Below are positions 34,122-42,623 of a DNA stretch of 64,000 nt, piece by piece. Under the pieces are notes generated by a model. The model was not told the origin of the DNA. It worked only from the letters and a program-made list of their open reading frames with translations, and searched no databases. How positions within the stretch are numbered: position 1 is the first letter of the stretch; every line of letters begins with the position of its first letter. The DNA is taken from NCBI RefSeq assembly GCF_004217615.1, contig NZ_SHLD01000001.1:3906001-3970000 (forward strand), written 5' to 3'. The translations under genes were made by a program, and so were the position numbers. Source of the DNA: Micromonospora kangleipakensis. Lineage in GTDB: Bacteria > Actinomycetota > Actinomycetes > Mycobacteriales > Micromonosporaceae.

Positions 34122-36923
34122 ATGTCGAGCCCCGCTGAGCGGTACGCCGCGGCGCGCCGCCGGGCCGCGCAGGCCTTCGCCTTCCCGGCCCTGGACGAGT
34201 TCGCCCGAGACCTCGGGTTCGACCTCGACGACTTCCAGCGGGAGGCGTGCCAGTCCCTGGAGCGGGGCAGCGGCGTGCTGGTCTGCGCTCCCACGGGCGC
34301 GGGCAAGACCGTGGTCGGCGAGTTCGCCGTACACCTGGCCCTGCGTGGCACGCCTGGGCAGCCGGCGGCGGCCGAGGCGGCCGAGGGGCCGACCACCCGG
34401 CGCAAATGCTTCTACACCACGCCGATCAAGGCGCTCTCCAACCAGAAGTACCACGACCTGGTGGACCGCTACGGCGCCGAGCAGGTCGGCCTGCTCACCG
34501 GCGACAACGCGATCAACGGCGACGCGCCCGTGGTGGTGATGACCACCGAGGTGCTGCGCAACATGCTCTACGCCGGCTCGACCACCCTCGAGGGCCTGGC
34601 CTACGTGGTGATGGACGAGGTGCACTACCTCGCCGACCGGTTCCGGGGCGGAGTCTGGGAAGAGGTGATCATCCACCTGCCCGCCTCGGTCACCCTGGTC
34701 TCCCTCTCCGCCACGGTCTCCAACGCCGAGGAGTTCGCCGACTGGCTGGTCACCGTGCGCGGCGAGACCGCGGTGGTGGTCAGCGAGCACCGGCCGGTGC
34801 CGCTCTGGCAGCACATGCTGGTCGGTAAGCGGATGTTCGACCTGTTCCACGACGCCGACGCCGCCCGCAAGCACGACGTGCACCCGGAGCTGCTGCGCTA
34901 CACCCGCGACACGGTGCGCCGCCTGGAGCTCGGCGAGGGGCGCAGCGCCGGCCCCGGCGCCGGGCGCCGCGGCCCCCGCTGGCGCGGCCCGATGCGCCCC
35001 GACATCGTCGACCGGCTCGACCGGGAGGGCCTGCTCCCGGCGATCCTGTTCATCTTCAGCCGGGCCGGCTGCGCCGCGGCCGTGCAGCAGTGCCTCGCCG
35101 CCGGGCTCCGGCTGACCTCTCCGGAGGAGCGCGCCGAGATCCGTCGGGTGGTCGAGTCCCGGGTCACCGCCATCCCCGGCGAGGACCTGTCGGTGCTCGG
35201 CTACTGGGAGTGGCTCGACGGGCTGGAGCGCGGCCTGGCCGCCCACCACGCCGGCATGCTCCCCGTCTTCAAGGAGGTCGTCGAGGAGCTCTTCGTCCGC
35301 GGCCTGGTCAAGGCGGTCTTCGCCACCGAGACCCTGGCGCTGGGCATCAACATGCCGGCCCGCTGCGTCGTCCTCGAACGGCTGGTCAAGTTCAACGGCG
35401 AGGCGCACGTCGACCTCACCCCGGGGGAGTACACCCAGCTCACCGGGCGGGCCGGCCGGCGCGGCATCGACGTCGAGGGGCACGCCGTGGTGGTCTGGTC
35501 GCCGGAGACCGACCCCCGGCACGTCGCCGGGCTCGCCTCCACCCGGACGTACCCGCTGAGGTCCAGCTTCCGGCCGTCGTACAACATGGCGGTCAACCTG
35601 GTCGGTACCGTCGGCGCGGAGCCGGCCCGGGCGCTGCTGGAGTCGTCCTTCGCGCAGTTCCAGGCGGACCGCTCGGTGGTCGGCCTGGCCCGGCAGGTGC
35701 AGCGCAACACCGAGACCATCGAGGCGTACGGCGTCGAGGCGGCCTGCCACCACGGCGACTTCGACGAGTACTTCGCGCTGCGGGTGGCGATCGCCGACCG
35801 GGAGCGGGCCATCGCCCGGCAGGGCCAGACCCAGCGCAAGGCGGCGGCCGTCGCGTCGCTGGAGCGGCTGCGGATCGGCGACGTGATCCGGGTGCCGTCC
35901 GGGCGGCGGGCCGGGCTGGCCGTCGTCCTCGACCCCGCCACCGGCGGCTTCGGCGAGCCGCGCCCGCTGGTGCTCACCCAGGACCGGTGGGCCGGCCGGG
36001 TCAGTCCCGGCGACTTCACCACCCCGGCCGAGGTGCTCGCCCGGATCCGGGTGCCGAAGCACTTCAACCACCGGTCCCCGGCCGCCCGGCGGGATCTCGC
36101 CGCCGAGGTCAGCGGCACCGGGCTGGATCGGCACGGCGGTCGCCGGGGCGGGCGGTCCCGGCAGGCCGAGGGCGAGGACCACCGGCTCAGCCAGCTCCGC
36201 ACCGAGCTGCGCCGGCACCCGTGTCACGGCTGCCCGGAGCGGGAGGAGCACGCCCGCTGGGCCGAGCGGCGCCGCCGCCTCGAACGCGACACCGAGGAGC
36301 TGCGGCAGCGGGTCTCCGGCCGGACCGGCTCGCTGGCGCGGACCTTCGACCGGATCGTCGCGCTGCTCACCGCCCGCGGCTACCTCGCCGCCGACGGAGG
36401 GGTCACCGACGCGGGCCGGATGCTCGGCCGGATCTGGACGGAGGCGGACCTGCTGGTCGCCGAGTGCCTGCGCCGGGGGGTCTGGGACGGGCTCTCCCCG
36501 GCCGAGCTCGCGGCCGCCGTCTCCGTCGTGGTCTTCGAGGCCCGCCGGGACGTCGACGAGCGGGCCTCGGTGCCGCGCGGCGCGGTCGTCGACGCGGTCG
36601 ACGAGACGCTCAAGCTGTGGAGCGAGATCGAGGCGGACGAGGCCGCCCGGGGCCTCGCGGTCACCCGCGAGCCGGACCTCGGCTTCGCCTGGCCGATCTA
36701 CCGCTGGGCGCGGGGCGAGGCGCTCGCCAAGGTGCTCGCCAGTGGCCACCAGATCGATGGCGAGATGCCCGCGGGCGACTTCGTGCGCTGGGCCCGGCAG
36801 GTGGTCGACCTGCTCGGCCAGCTCGCCGACTCCGGCGGCGCGGCGGCGGAGCTGCGCTCCACCGCCCGCCAGGCCATCGCGGCCGTCAACCGGGGCGTGC
36901 TGGCGTACCACGCCGCCGCCTGA
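34122..36923 (+). CDS. helY: Ski2/Mtr4-like DEAD-box RNA/DNA helicase HelY
   Basis: 933-aa superfamily 2 helicase. Walker A APTGAGKT, motif Ia TTPIKALSNQKY, DEVH box (VMDEVHYLAD), SAT motif SLSATVSN, ATETLALGINMPARCV and QLTGRAGRRG, then a C-terminal DSHCT domain (from ~760) and two cysteines in HPCHGCPERE. Mycobacterial HelY is the counterpart and lies near tat and pafBC there as well. Role in RNA or structured nucleic-acid processing is inferred. Confidence 0.95.
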   Translation: MSSPAERYAAARRRAAQAFAFPALDEFARDLGFDLDDFQREACQSLERGSGVLVCAPTGAGKTVVGEFAVHLALRGTPGQPAAAEAAEGPTTRRKCFYTTPIKALSNQKYHDLVDRYGAEQVGLLTGDNAINGDAPVVVMTTEVLRNMLYAGSTTLEGLAYVVMDEVHYLADRFRGGVWEEVIIHLPASVTLVSLSATVSNAEEFADWLVTVRGETAVVVSEHRPVPLWQHMLVGKRMFDLFHDADAARKHDVHPELLRYTRDTVRRLELGEGRSAGPGAGRRGPRWRGPMRPDIVDRLDREGLLPAILFIFSRAGCAAAVQQCLAAGLRLTSPEERAEIRRVVESRVTAIPGEDLSVLGYWEWLDGLERGLAAHHAGMLPVFKEVVEELFVRGLVKAVFATETLALGINMPARCVVLERLVKFNGEAHVDLTPGEYTQLTGRAGRRGIDVEGHAVVVWSPETDPRHVAGLASTRTYPLRSSFRPSYNMAVNLVGTVGAEPARALLESSFAQFQADRSVVGLARQVQRNTETIEAYGVEAACHHGDFDEYFALRVAIADRERAIARQGQTQRKAAAVASLERLRIGDVIRVPSGRRAGLAVVLDPATGGFGEPRPLVLTQDRWAGRVSPGDFTTPAEVLARIRVPKHFNHRSPAARRDLAAEVSGTGLDRHGGRRGGRSRQAEGEDHRLSQLRTELRRHPCHGCPEREEHARWAERRRRLERDTEELRQRVSGRTGSLARTFDRIVALLTARGYLAADGGVTDAGRMLGRIWTEADLLVAECLRRGVWDGLSPAELAAAVSVVVFEARRDVDERASVPRGAVVDAVDETLKLWSEIEADEAARGLAVTREPDLGFAWPIYRWARGEALAKVLASGHQIDGEMPAGDFVRWARQVVDLLGQLADSGGAAAELRSTARQAIAAVNRGVLAYHAAA

Positions 36924-37002
36924 TCATCCCTTTCGGGCGCCGCTCGTCGGACATCGACGCATCGCAGCGTCACCGCGACGGATACCCGGATTCGCCCGGA
37001 TG

Positions 37003-37008
37003 TACGAT
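37003..37008 (+). promoter_or_regulatory. Possible -10 of the MHYT gene
   Basis: TACGAT 80 nt before ATG 37088, whose ribosome site is ACGGGGGGACG. Confidence 0.4.
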
Positions 37009-37087
37009 TGCGCCTGCTCATCCACCTCCCCGATCATGGCTCGGGCAGCCTTGCCGCGCGACGGTAGTCAACGGGGGGACGACTGCG

Positions 37088-37975
37088 ATGGCGCACATCC
37101 AGCATTTCGAGTACGGGTCGATCACGCCCGCGCTCAGTTACGCCCTGTCCGTGCTGGGCTCGGCGCTCGGGCTGGTCTGCGCCGGGCGGATCCGCGCCGC
37201 GCGCAGCGCCGGCCAGCGGACGTGGTGGGGACTGCTGGCCGCATGGGCCATCGGCGGCACGGCAATCTGGGCCATGCACTTCATGGCGATGCTCGGCTTC
37301 GCCGTCGACGGGACGAGGATTCGCTACGACGTACCGATCACCGCGGCCAGCACCGGGATCGCCGTCGTGGCGGTCGGCATCGGGCTGGCCATCGTCGGCA
37401 CCGGCCGCCTCAACGCGCTCCGGCTCGTCGCCGGCGGCCTTTTCACGGGCCTCGGCGTGGCCGCGATGCACTACACCGGCATGGCGGCGATGCGGCTGGA
37501 CGGCACCCTCGGCTACGACCGCATCCGGGTCGCCCTGTCGGTACTCATCGCGGTGGTGGCGGCCACGGTGGCGCTCTGGTTGTCGATGACCGTCCGCCGC
37601 GGCCTGGCGATCGCCGCCTCCGCGCTGGTGATGGGGATCGCGGTCAACGGGATGCACTTCACCGGGATGAGCGCGCTCTCGGTGCACCTGCACGAGCGCC
37701 GCGGGCAACTCGCCGGGACCGAGGTCAGCGGCCTGTTGGTGCCGATCGTGCTCGCGGTGATCTTCGGGGTGGTCGGGTTGGTCTACGCGCTGCTCGCCGC
37801 GCCCACCGAGGACGACCGCGCCGGAGCGGCGTACCTGGACGCGCGGCGGGGCGCGGAGCGGACGGCGGTCGCCTCGCCCGAGCCCGCCCCGGACCCGGTC
37901 GGCCTGCGCGGCCGGTCCACCCTGGGCCAGCCCGGCACGCCGTTCCCGTCCCGCCGGGGCAACCCGCCCCGCTGA
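37088..37975 (+). CDS. MHYT-domain membrane sensor protein
   Basis: 295-aa integral membrane protein with seven helices and three MHYT-type repeats: WAMHFMAMLGF, AAMHYTGMAAM and NGMHFTGMSAL. The Met/His residues face the outer leaflet and are proposed to bind copper and sense O2, CO or NO in this family. No GGDEF or EAL output domain is attached; the C-terminal ~60 residues are hydrophilic. It may partner another regulator, e.g. the diguanylate cyclase at 44 kb, but nothing links them directly. Confidence 0.92.
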   Translation: MAHIQHFEYGSITPALSYALSVLGSALGLVCAGRIRAARSAGQRTWWGLLAAWAIGGTAIWAMHFMAMLGFAVDGTRIRYDVPITAASTGIAVVAVGIGLAIVGTGRLNALRLVAGGLFTGLGVAAMHYTGMAAMRLDGTLGYDRIRVALSVLIAVVAATVALWLSMTVRRGLAIAASALVMGIAVNGMHFTGMSALSVHLHERRGQLAGTEVSGLLVPIVLAVIFGVVGLVYALLAAPTEDDRAGAAYLDARRGAERTAVASPEPAPDPVGLRGRSTLGQPGTPFPSRRGNPPR

Positions 37976-37990
37976 CACGGGTGTGCGTGG

Positions 37991-38018
37991 AGGGCGGCGG
38001 TCACCGGGACGCCGCCCT
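37991..38018. terminator. Bidirectional hairpin between MHYT and exonuclease genes
   Basis: AGGGCGGCG, 10-nt loop, CGCCGCCCT: perfect 9-bp stem between stops at 37975 (+) and 38032 (-). Confidence 0.65.
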
Positions 38019-38031
38019 TCGTCGGGTCTGA

Positions 38032-38952
38032 TCAGGAACGCGCGGCGAGCGCGTCCACGAGCCGCCGGCACGAGCCGGCCAGGTTCCACCGCTGCGCCAG
38101 CTCCAGCAGCCCGTCCGGGTCCGCGGGCGCCGTCGGCAGCGCGGTGGGCAGCTTCGGCAGCGGTACGTCCCGCGCCACCTCCACCACCTTCGGCGCGACC
38201 GCCAGGTAGTCCCGGGCCGCCGCCAGCTTGTTCCGCAGCCCCGGCGCGAAGCCGGCGTCCCCGTCGTCCAGGGCGGCGAGGATGCCGGGCAGCCCGCCGT
38301 ACCGTTCGATCAGCCGGGCGGCCGTCTTCTCGCCCACGCCGGGCACCCCGGGCAGCCCGTCGCTCGGGTCACCACGCAGCGCCGCGAAGTCCGCGTACCG
38401 GTCGGCGGGGACCCCGTACCGGGCGCGGACCGCGGCGTCGTCGCAGTCCTCCAGCTTGGCCACCCCGCGCCCGACGTAGAGCAGCCGGACCTGGCGGGCG
38501 TCGTCCACGAGCTGGAACAGGTCCCGGTCGCCGGAGACCACCTCCACCGGGCCGGGCTGGGTGACCGAGAGCGTGCCGAGCACATCGTCGGCCTCGTAGC
38601 CGGTGGCGCCGACGAAGGTGATGCCGAGCGCGGACAGCACCTCGAGGATCATCGGGACCTGCGGGGAGAGGGTGTCCGGCACCACCTCGCCGCCCTCCGG
38701 CGCCACCCGGTGCGCCTTGTACGACGGCAGCAGCGCCACCCGCCAGGCCGGCCGCCAGTCGTAATCCAGCGCGCAGACCATCCGGTCCGGCCGGCGGGTG
38801 CGGACGAGCTGGGCGAGCATGTCGAGGAAGCCGCGCACGGCGTTGACCGGCTGGCCGTCCTCGGTCTTCGCGGCCGACTCGGGAATGCCGAAGTAGGCCC
38901 GGAAGTAGAGGCTGGGGGAGTCGATGAGCAGGATCGGGGGTCGCTGTGCCAC
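38032..38952 (-). CDS. 5'-3' exonuclease (PolA N-domain-like, stand-alone)
   Basis: 306-aa FEN-like nuclease resembling the 5'-nuclease domain of DNA polymerase I. Acidic metal-site motifs: LLIDSPSLYFRAYF, GYEADDVLGTL, VVSGDRDLFQLVDD; H3TH motif GLPGVPGVGEKTAARLIERYG is within the C-terminal half. Probably removes RNA primers or flaps with PolA. GTG 38952 follows CAGGCT by 6 nt. Confidence 0.94.
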   Translation of the reverse strand: MAQRPPILLIDSPSLYFRAYFGIPESAAKTEDGQPVNAVRGFLDMLAQLVRTRRPDRMVCALDYDWRPAWRVALLPSYKAHRVAPEGGEVVPDTLSPQVPMILEVLSALGITFVGATGYEADDVLGTLSVTQPGPVEVVSGDRDLFQLVDDARQVRLLYVGRGVAKLEDCDDAAVRARYGVPADRYADFAALRGDPSDGLPGVPGVGEKTAARLIERYGGLPGILAALDDGDAGFAPGLRNKLAAARDYLAVAPKVVEVARDVPLPKLPTALPTAPADPDGLLELAQRWNLAGSCRRLVDALAARS

Positions 38953-38958
38953 CCGGAC

Positions 38959-38964
38959 AGCCTG
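38959..38964 (-). promoter_or_regulatory. Possible -10 of the exonuclease gene
   Basis: CAGGCT on the minus strand, 6 nt before GTG 38952. Confidence 0.35.
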
Positions 38965-39066
38965 GCACAGCCGTACGACGAGGTGGGGGACGGCGATCCC
39001 TCGCCGGGGCGTCCGCGGTTGGCCGAGGGGTGAGTGGTGGGCGCGTCCGCCGGGGAGACTGACGGC

Positions 39067-40140
39067 ATGACGTTCGTACCCGGGCTGGCGCTCGCCCGGC
39101 GGTTCCACGATGAGGTGGTGGCGCCGCTGCTGGCCCGGCGGCTGCCCGGGCTGCGCTATGCCGCCGGCCTGCTCGACGGCGGGTCCGAGCTGCTCGGCCT
39201 GGACACCACGCGCTCCACCGACCACGACTGGGGTCCGCGGACCCAGCTCTTCGTCGCCGCCCCGGACGAGGTGGGACCCGTCCGGGCGGTCCTCGACGGC
39301 GAGCTGCCGGCGGAGTTCCTCGGCTGGCCGACCCACTTCGCCGGCGGCCCCGACGTCCGCCTCGGGGTGGTCGACGCCGACGGGGACCGGCACGGGGTGA
39401 GCGTGGACGAGCTGGGTGGCTGGCTGCGCGGCCGGCTCGGCTTCGACCCGCGGACCGGGGTCGAGGTGGACGACTGGCTCGCCACGACCACCCAGCGGCT
39501 GGCCGAGCTGACCGGTGGCGCGGTCTTCCACGACGGCCTCGACGGGGCGCTCACCGCCGTCCGGGCCCGGCTGGCCTGGTACCCGGACGACGTGTGGCGG
39601 CACGTGCTGGCCGCCGCCTGGACCCGGATCGGCCAGGCCGAGCACCTGGCCGGCCGGTGCGCCGAGGTCGGCGACGAGCTGGGCAGCCGGGTGGTGACCG
39701 CCGGGCTGGCCCGGGACCTGATGCGGCTCGGTCTGCTGCTGCACCGCCGTTGGCCCCCCTACGCGAAATGGCTCGGCACCGTCTTCGCCCGGCTGCCGCC
39801 GGCGGACCCGGTGGTCGACGCGTTGACCCGCGCGCTCGGCCCCGACGGCTGGTCCGAGCGGCAGGCCGGACTGGTCGGGGCGCTGGAGACGGTGGCCGGC
39901 TGGACCAACGACCTGGGGCTGGCCCCGCCGGTGGACCCGACGGCCCGGCAGTTCCACGGGCGGCCGTTCCTGGTACTCGATGCCGGCCGGTTCGCCGCCG
40001 CGCTGCGTGCCGCGATCGGCGACCCGGCGCTGCGCGCGCGGCCCCCGGTGGGCACCGTCGACCAGTACCTGGACAACGTGGACGTCCTCACCGATCCGCA
40101 GCGGGTGCGCCGGATCGTGGCGGCGATCCCGCCGGACTGA
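39067..40140 (+). CDS. DUF4037 (nucleotidyltransferase-like) protein
   Basis: 357-aa soluble protein of the DUF4037 group. The N-terminal region contains a nucleotidyltransferase-like pattern (GGSELLGLDTTRSTDHDWGPR). The C-terminal part is helical (RHVLAAAWTRIGQAEHLAGR, LLHRRWPPYAKWLGT). Function unknown; related proteins occur as stand-alone genes in actinobacteria. ATG with GGGGAG upstream. Confidence 0.88.
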   Translation: MTFVPGLALARRFHDEVVAPLLARRLPGLRYAAGLLDGGSELLGLDTTRSTDHDWGPRTQLFVAAPDEVGPVRAVLDGELPAEFLGWPTHFAGGPDVRLGVVDADGDRHGVSVDELGGWLRGRLGFDPRTGVEVDDWLATTTQRLAELTGGAVFHDGLDGALTAVRARLAWYPDDVWRHVLAAAWTRIGQAEHLAGRCAEVGDELGSRVVTAGLARDLMRLGLLLHRRWPPYAKWLGTVFARLPPADPVVDALTRALGPDGWSERQAGLVGALETVAGWTNDLGLAPPVDPTARQFHGRPFLVLDAGRFAAALRAAIGDPALRARPPVGTVDQYLDNVDVLTDPQRVRRIVAAIPPD

Positions 40141-40186
40141 CCGGGCGGGCCAGGGCAACCCGGGCGACTACGGAGCGTGCCGGGGA

Positions 40187-41518
40187 TTAGTCCGCCGGCT
40201 GCGGCGGGCCGTCGTCGTGCCAGCGGGCGCGCCAGGCGGCCTCGCTGGCCTCGTGTTCGGTCCGCTCTTCGAACACCGCTGTGCGCAGGGCGCGTCGGGA
40301 GTCCGCCAGTACCACCACCTCGATGGCGACGAGCGCGACGCAGATGGCGGTCAGCAGCCCGAGCGCGCCGAGCGCGGGCAGGCGTCGACCGACGGGGAGC
40401 CCGGCCGCCAGCGCGAGGAGCGCGCCGACCCGGGTCCACGTGACGGTGTGCAGGGTGCGCAGCTGGAATGCCACGTCGGCGGCCAGGTAGACCATCACCC
40501 CGCCGAACAGCATCGGGACGGCCGGGCCGTGCGCCCGCTCGGCCACCCCACCCGCCGGGTCGGTGATCGTACGCAGGAGCTCCTCGGCGCCGATGGCGAA
40601 CAGGACGACTCCGGCGATCATCGGCAGGTAGAGGTAGGCGTAGGCGTCGCGGGCCATCGCCACCCGTGGGCCGCCCTGTGCGGCGTGCAGCGCGATCCGG
40701 GCGGCTGGCCCGATCATGTCGAAGTGCGCCCACCACAGCGCCGCGGTGAACAGGATCCCCAGCATGGCCGCCGGGACCGCCGGCCAGGTCACCGGTTGGC
40801 CGATCAGGTTGCCACCGACCCCGACCGAGATCACGGACTCACCCAGCGCGATGATGAGGATCAGGTCGTACCGTTCCGTCCAGTGTTCGGCGGAGGTGAC
40901 CGTCCAACCCTTGGTGCCGCCCGTCAGCCCGCTGCCGTACTGCAGGACGACGACGGCGATCCACAGGCCGTCGCGGAGCCACAGTCCGAGGTCGGGATCC
41001 TCGATCTTCGGTGGCAGGAGCGCCGCGATCAGCAGCAGGAGGGTGGTGATCACGATCTCCGGCACGAAATGGAGCAGCTTGCGGCGGGCGTCCGGCCTGC
41101 CCCGCGTCGCGTGCACGTACAGCGCCAGGTGCACGGCGCGGACCACCACGTAGCTGATCGTGACCAGGATGGGTCCGGCCGAGCCCTGGTGCAGGCTGCC
41201 GAAGGTCTGTGGCAGCGCCAGGGCGAAGGTGAACAGCGCCATCATGCCGACCACCATCAGCACCGGGACGAAGCCCTCGCCGAGGCGGAGCTGGCTGGCG
41301 ACCACGCTGTGCACCACCCAGCACCACCAGAGCACGGCCAGCACCAGCATCGCGTGCAGCAGCTGCCGCCCGCTGACGTTGGCGGCGGTGGCCCGGGTGA
41401 TGATGAAGAACGACACGACGAAGACGAGGTCGAAGAACACCTCGAACTTGTCCACCCGCGCGGCTGGGGCGACCGGGATGGCAGGCCCCAGCCGACCGGT
41501 CCACCGGTCGCCGCCCAC
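40187..41518 (-). CDS. Low-temperature-requirement A (LtrA)-like membrane protein
   Basis: 443-aa polytopic protein, ~10-12 helices, of the LtrA family: KFEVFFDLVFVVSFFIITRA near the N-terminus, AEHWTERYDLILIIALGESV in the middle (Glu-rich signature) and FDMIGPAARIALHAAQGGPRV. Function of the family is unclear. The tail after ~400 is charged and cytoplasmic. GTG 41518 follows CAGACT by 6 nt. Converges on the DUF4037 gene. Confidence 0.92.
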   Translation of the reverse strand: MGGDRWTGRLGPAIPVAPAARVDKFEVFFDLVFVVSFFIITRATAANVSGRQLLHAMLVLAVLWWCWVVHSVVASQLRLGEGFVPVLMVVGMMALFTFALALPQTFGSLHQGSAGPILVTISYVVVRAVHLALYVHATRGRPDARRKLLHFVPEIVITTLLLLIAALLPPKIEDPDLGLWLRDGLWIAVVVLQYGSGLTGGTKGWTVTSAEHWTERYDLILIIALGESVISVGVGGNLIGQPVTWPAVPAAMLGILFTAALWWAHFDMIGPAARIALHAAQGGPRVAMARDAYAYLYLPMIAGVVLFAIGAEELLRTITDPAGGVAERAHGPAVPMLFGGVMVYLAADVAFQLRTLHTVTWTRVGALLALAAGLPVGRRLPALGALGLLTAICVALVAIEVVVLADSRRALRTAVFEERTEHEASEAAWRARWHDDGPPQPAD

Positions 41519-41524
41519 CGGTCG

Positions 41525-41530
41525 AGTCTG
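41525..41530 (-). promoter_or_regulatory. Possible -10 of the LtrA-like gene
   Basis: CAGACT on the minus strand, 6 nt before GTG 41518. Confidence 0.35.
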
Positions 41531-41624
41531 GCAGCGGCTGGCCCGTCGCGGGTCGGAATCGGCCTGGGGCGGCCGGGCAGCGCGGTCTACGGGTCCGATG
41601 CCGTGACCGCTTCGGGTCAGCGCG

Positions 41625-41867
41625 GCGTTCGACGCCGAAGGACACGTTCAAGCTGTATCGCTCGCCCGCGTACCGCGACTCCGTCAGCTCCAGGGGCTCG
41701 TCCCGGTCGTCGAGGATGACGCGCTGCTCGACCAGCAACGCCGAGCCCACGGGGACGCCGAGCAGCTGCGCGTCGTCCCGAGTGGCCGGCCGGGCGGCCA
41801 GCGTCGCCATCCCTCTCGTCGGAGTACGGCCGAGCGCGGTCACTGCTTCGTGCAGCGACCCGACCAT
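41625..41867 (-). pseudogene. Truncated GntR-family regulator (UTRA domain remnant)
   Basis: About 80 residues matching the effector (UTRA) domain of HutC/GntR regulators: GSLHEAVTALGRTPT, TRDDAQLLGVPVGSALLVEQ, LELTESRYAGERYSLNVSFG. The N-terminal winged-HTH domain is missing because deoC sequence begins at that point on the other strand, and no stop follows at the expected end; the frame runs on into LtrA antisense. So it is a remnant unable to bind DNA. Confidence 0.7.
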
Positions 41868-42544
41868 TCCCTGCTGCGCCCGAACTCACCGGAGACGACG
41901 TGCGCGAGGGTTGCGCGCTCGCCGCCCGCTACGACGTCGCATTAGTCTGCGTCCGGCCCGGCGACGTCGACCTCGCGGTGGACCTTTTGCGGGGAACCGA
42001 CGTGCTCGTCGGCACGGTGGCCGGCTTCCCGCACGGCAGCACGACCACCCGGATCAAGGCCGCGGAGACCGCGTTCGCCGTCAGCCAGGGGGCCGCAGAG
42101 GTCGACATGGTGATCAACATCGGCTGGCTCCGGTCCGGGAAATTGGGCGAGGTCGAGGCGGACATCCGCGCCGTCGTGGCAGCCGCTGACCGCGCGACCG
42201 TGAAGGTGATCCTCGAGAACGCCTACCTGACCGGCGAACAGATCGTCGCCGGCTGCCGGGCGGTGGAGCGAGCGGGCGCCCACTTCGTCAAGACCTCGAC
42301 CGGCTTCGCGCCCGGGGGCGCCACGATGGAGGATCTGGCTCTCATGCGCTCCGCGGTGTCACCAGCCATCCAGGTCAAGGCCGCCGGCGGTGTCCGCACC
42401 CTCGACACCCTCCGCGCGATGGCCGCCATCGGCGTCACCCGGTTCGGTGCGACCGCCACCGCCGCCATCCTCGACGACCTCGCCCATCGGCAGGAGCACG
42501 GCCGGCCCGCTGCCGAGGCCGTGGCGAGCACCGGTGACTACTGA
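41850..42544 (+). pseudogene. deoC: Deoxyribose-phosphate aldolase with a 1-nt frameshift near its start
   Basis: DERA cleaves 2-deoxyribose-5-phosphate to acetaldehyde and glyceraldehyde-3-phosphate. From GTG 41900 the frame is open (214 aa) with EVDMVINIG (Asp69), the Schiff-base Lys131 in HFVKTSTGF and Lys160 in IQVKAAGGVRT. The expected N-terminal motif DHSLLRP is present at 41862-41881 but in another frame, reachable from GTG 41850; one base is missing in the Pro codon at 41880-41881. If translated from 41900 the protein lacks the first ~17 residues of the barrel. It may still be made as a shorter protein; activity doubtful. Confidence 0.7.
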
Positions 42545-42564
42545 ACACCCGTAGGTATCTTTCC

Positions 42565-42593
42565 TTGACCGACCACCTGCATGTAGCTAAGTT
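42565..42593 (+). promoter_or_regulatory. Sigma70-type promoter of the NamZ-like gene
   Basis: TTGACC (42565-42570), 17-nt spacer, TAAGTT (42588-42593). The best -35/-10 pair in the window, with a 24-nt leader containing TTGGAGG. Confidence 0.65.
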
Positions 42594-42623
42594 TCGATGA
42601 GCTGAGCTGCTTGGAGGCACGCG

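Noticed and set aside
33576..36911. Very long open frame antisense to helY (over 1100 codons)
   Set aside because: A GC-bias shadow: helY on the other strand has all helicase motifs, and the antisense frame has no recognisable domain.
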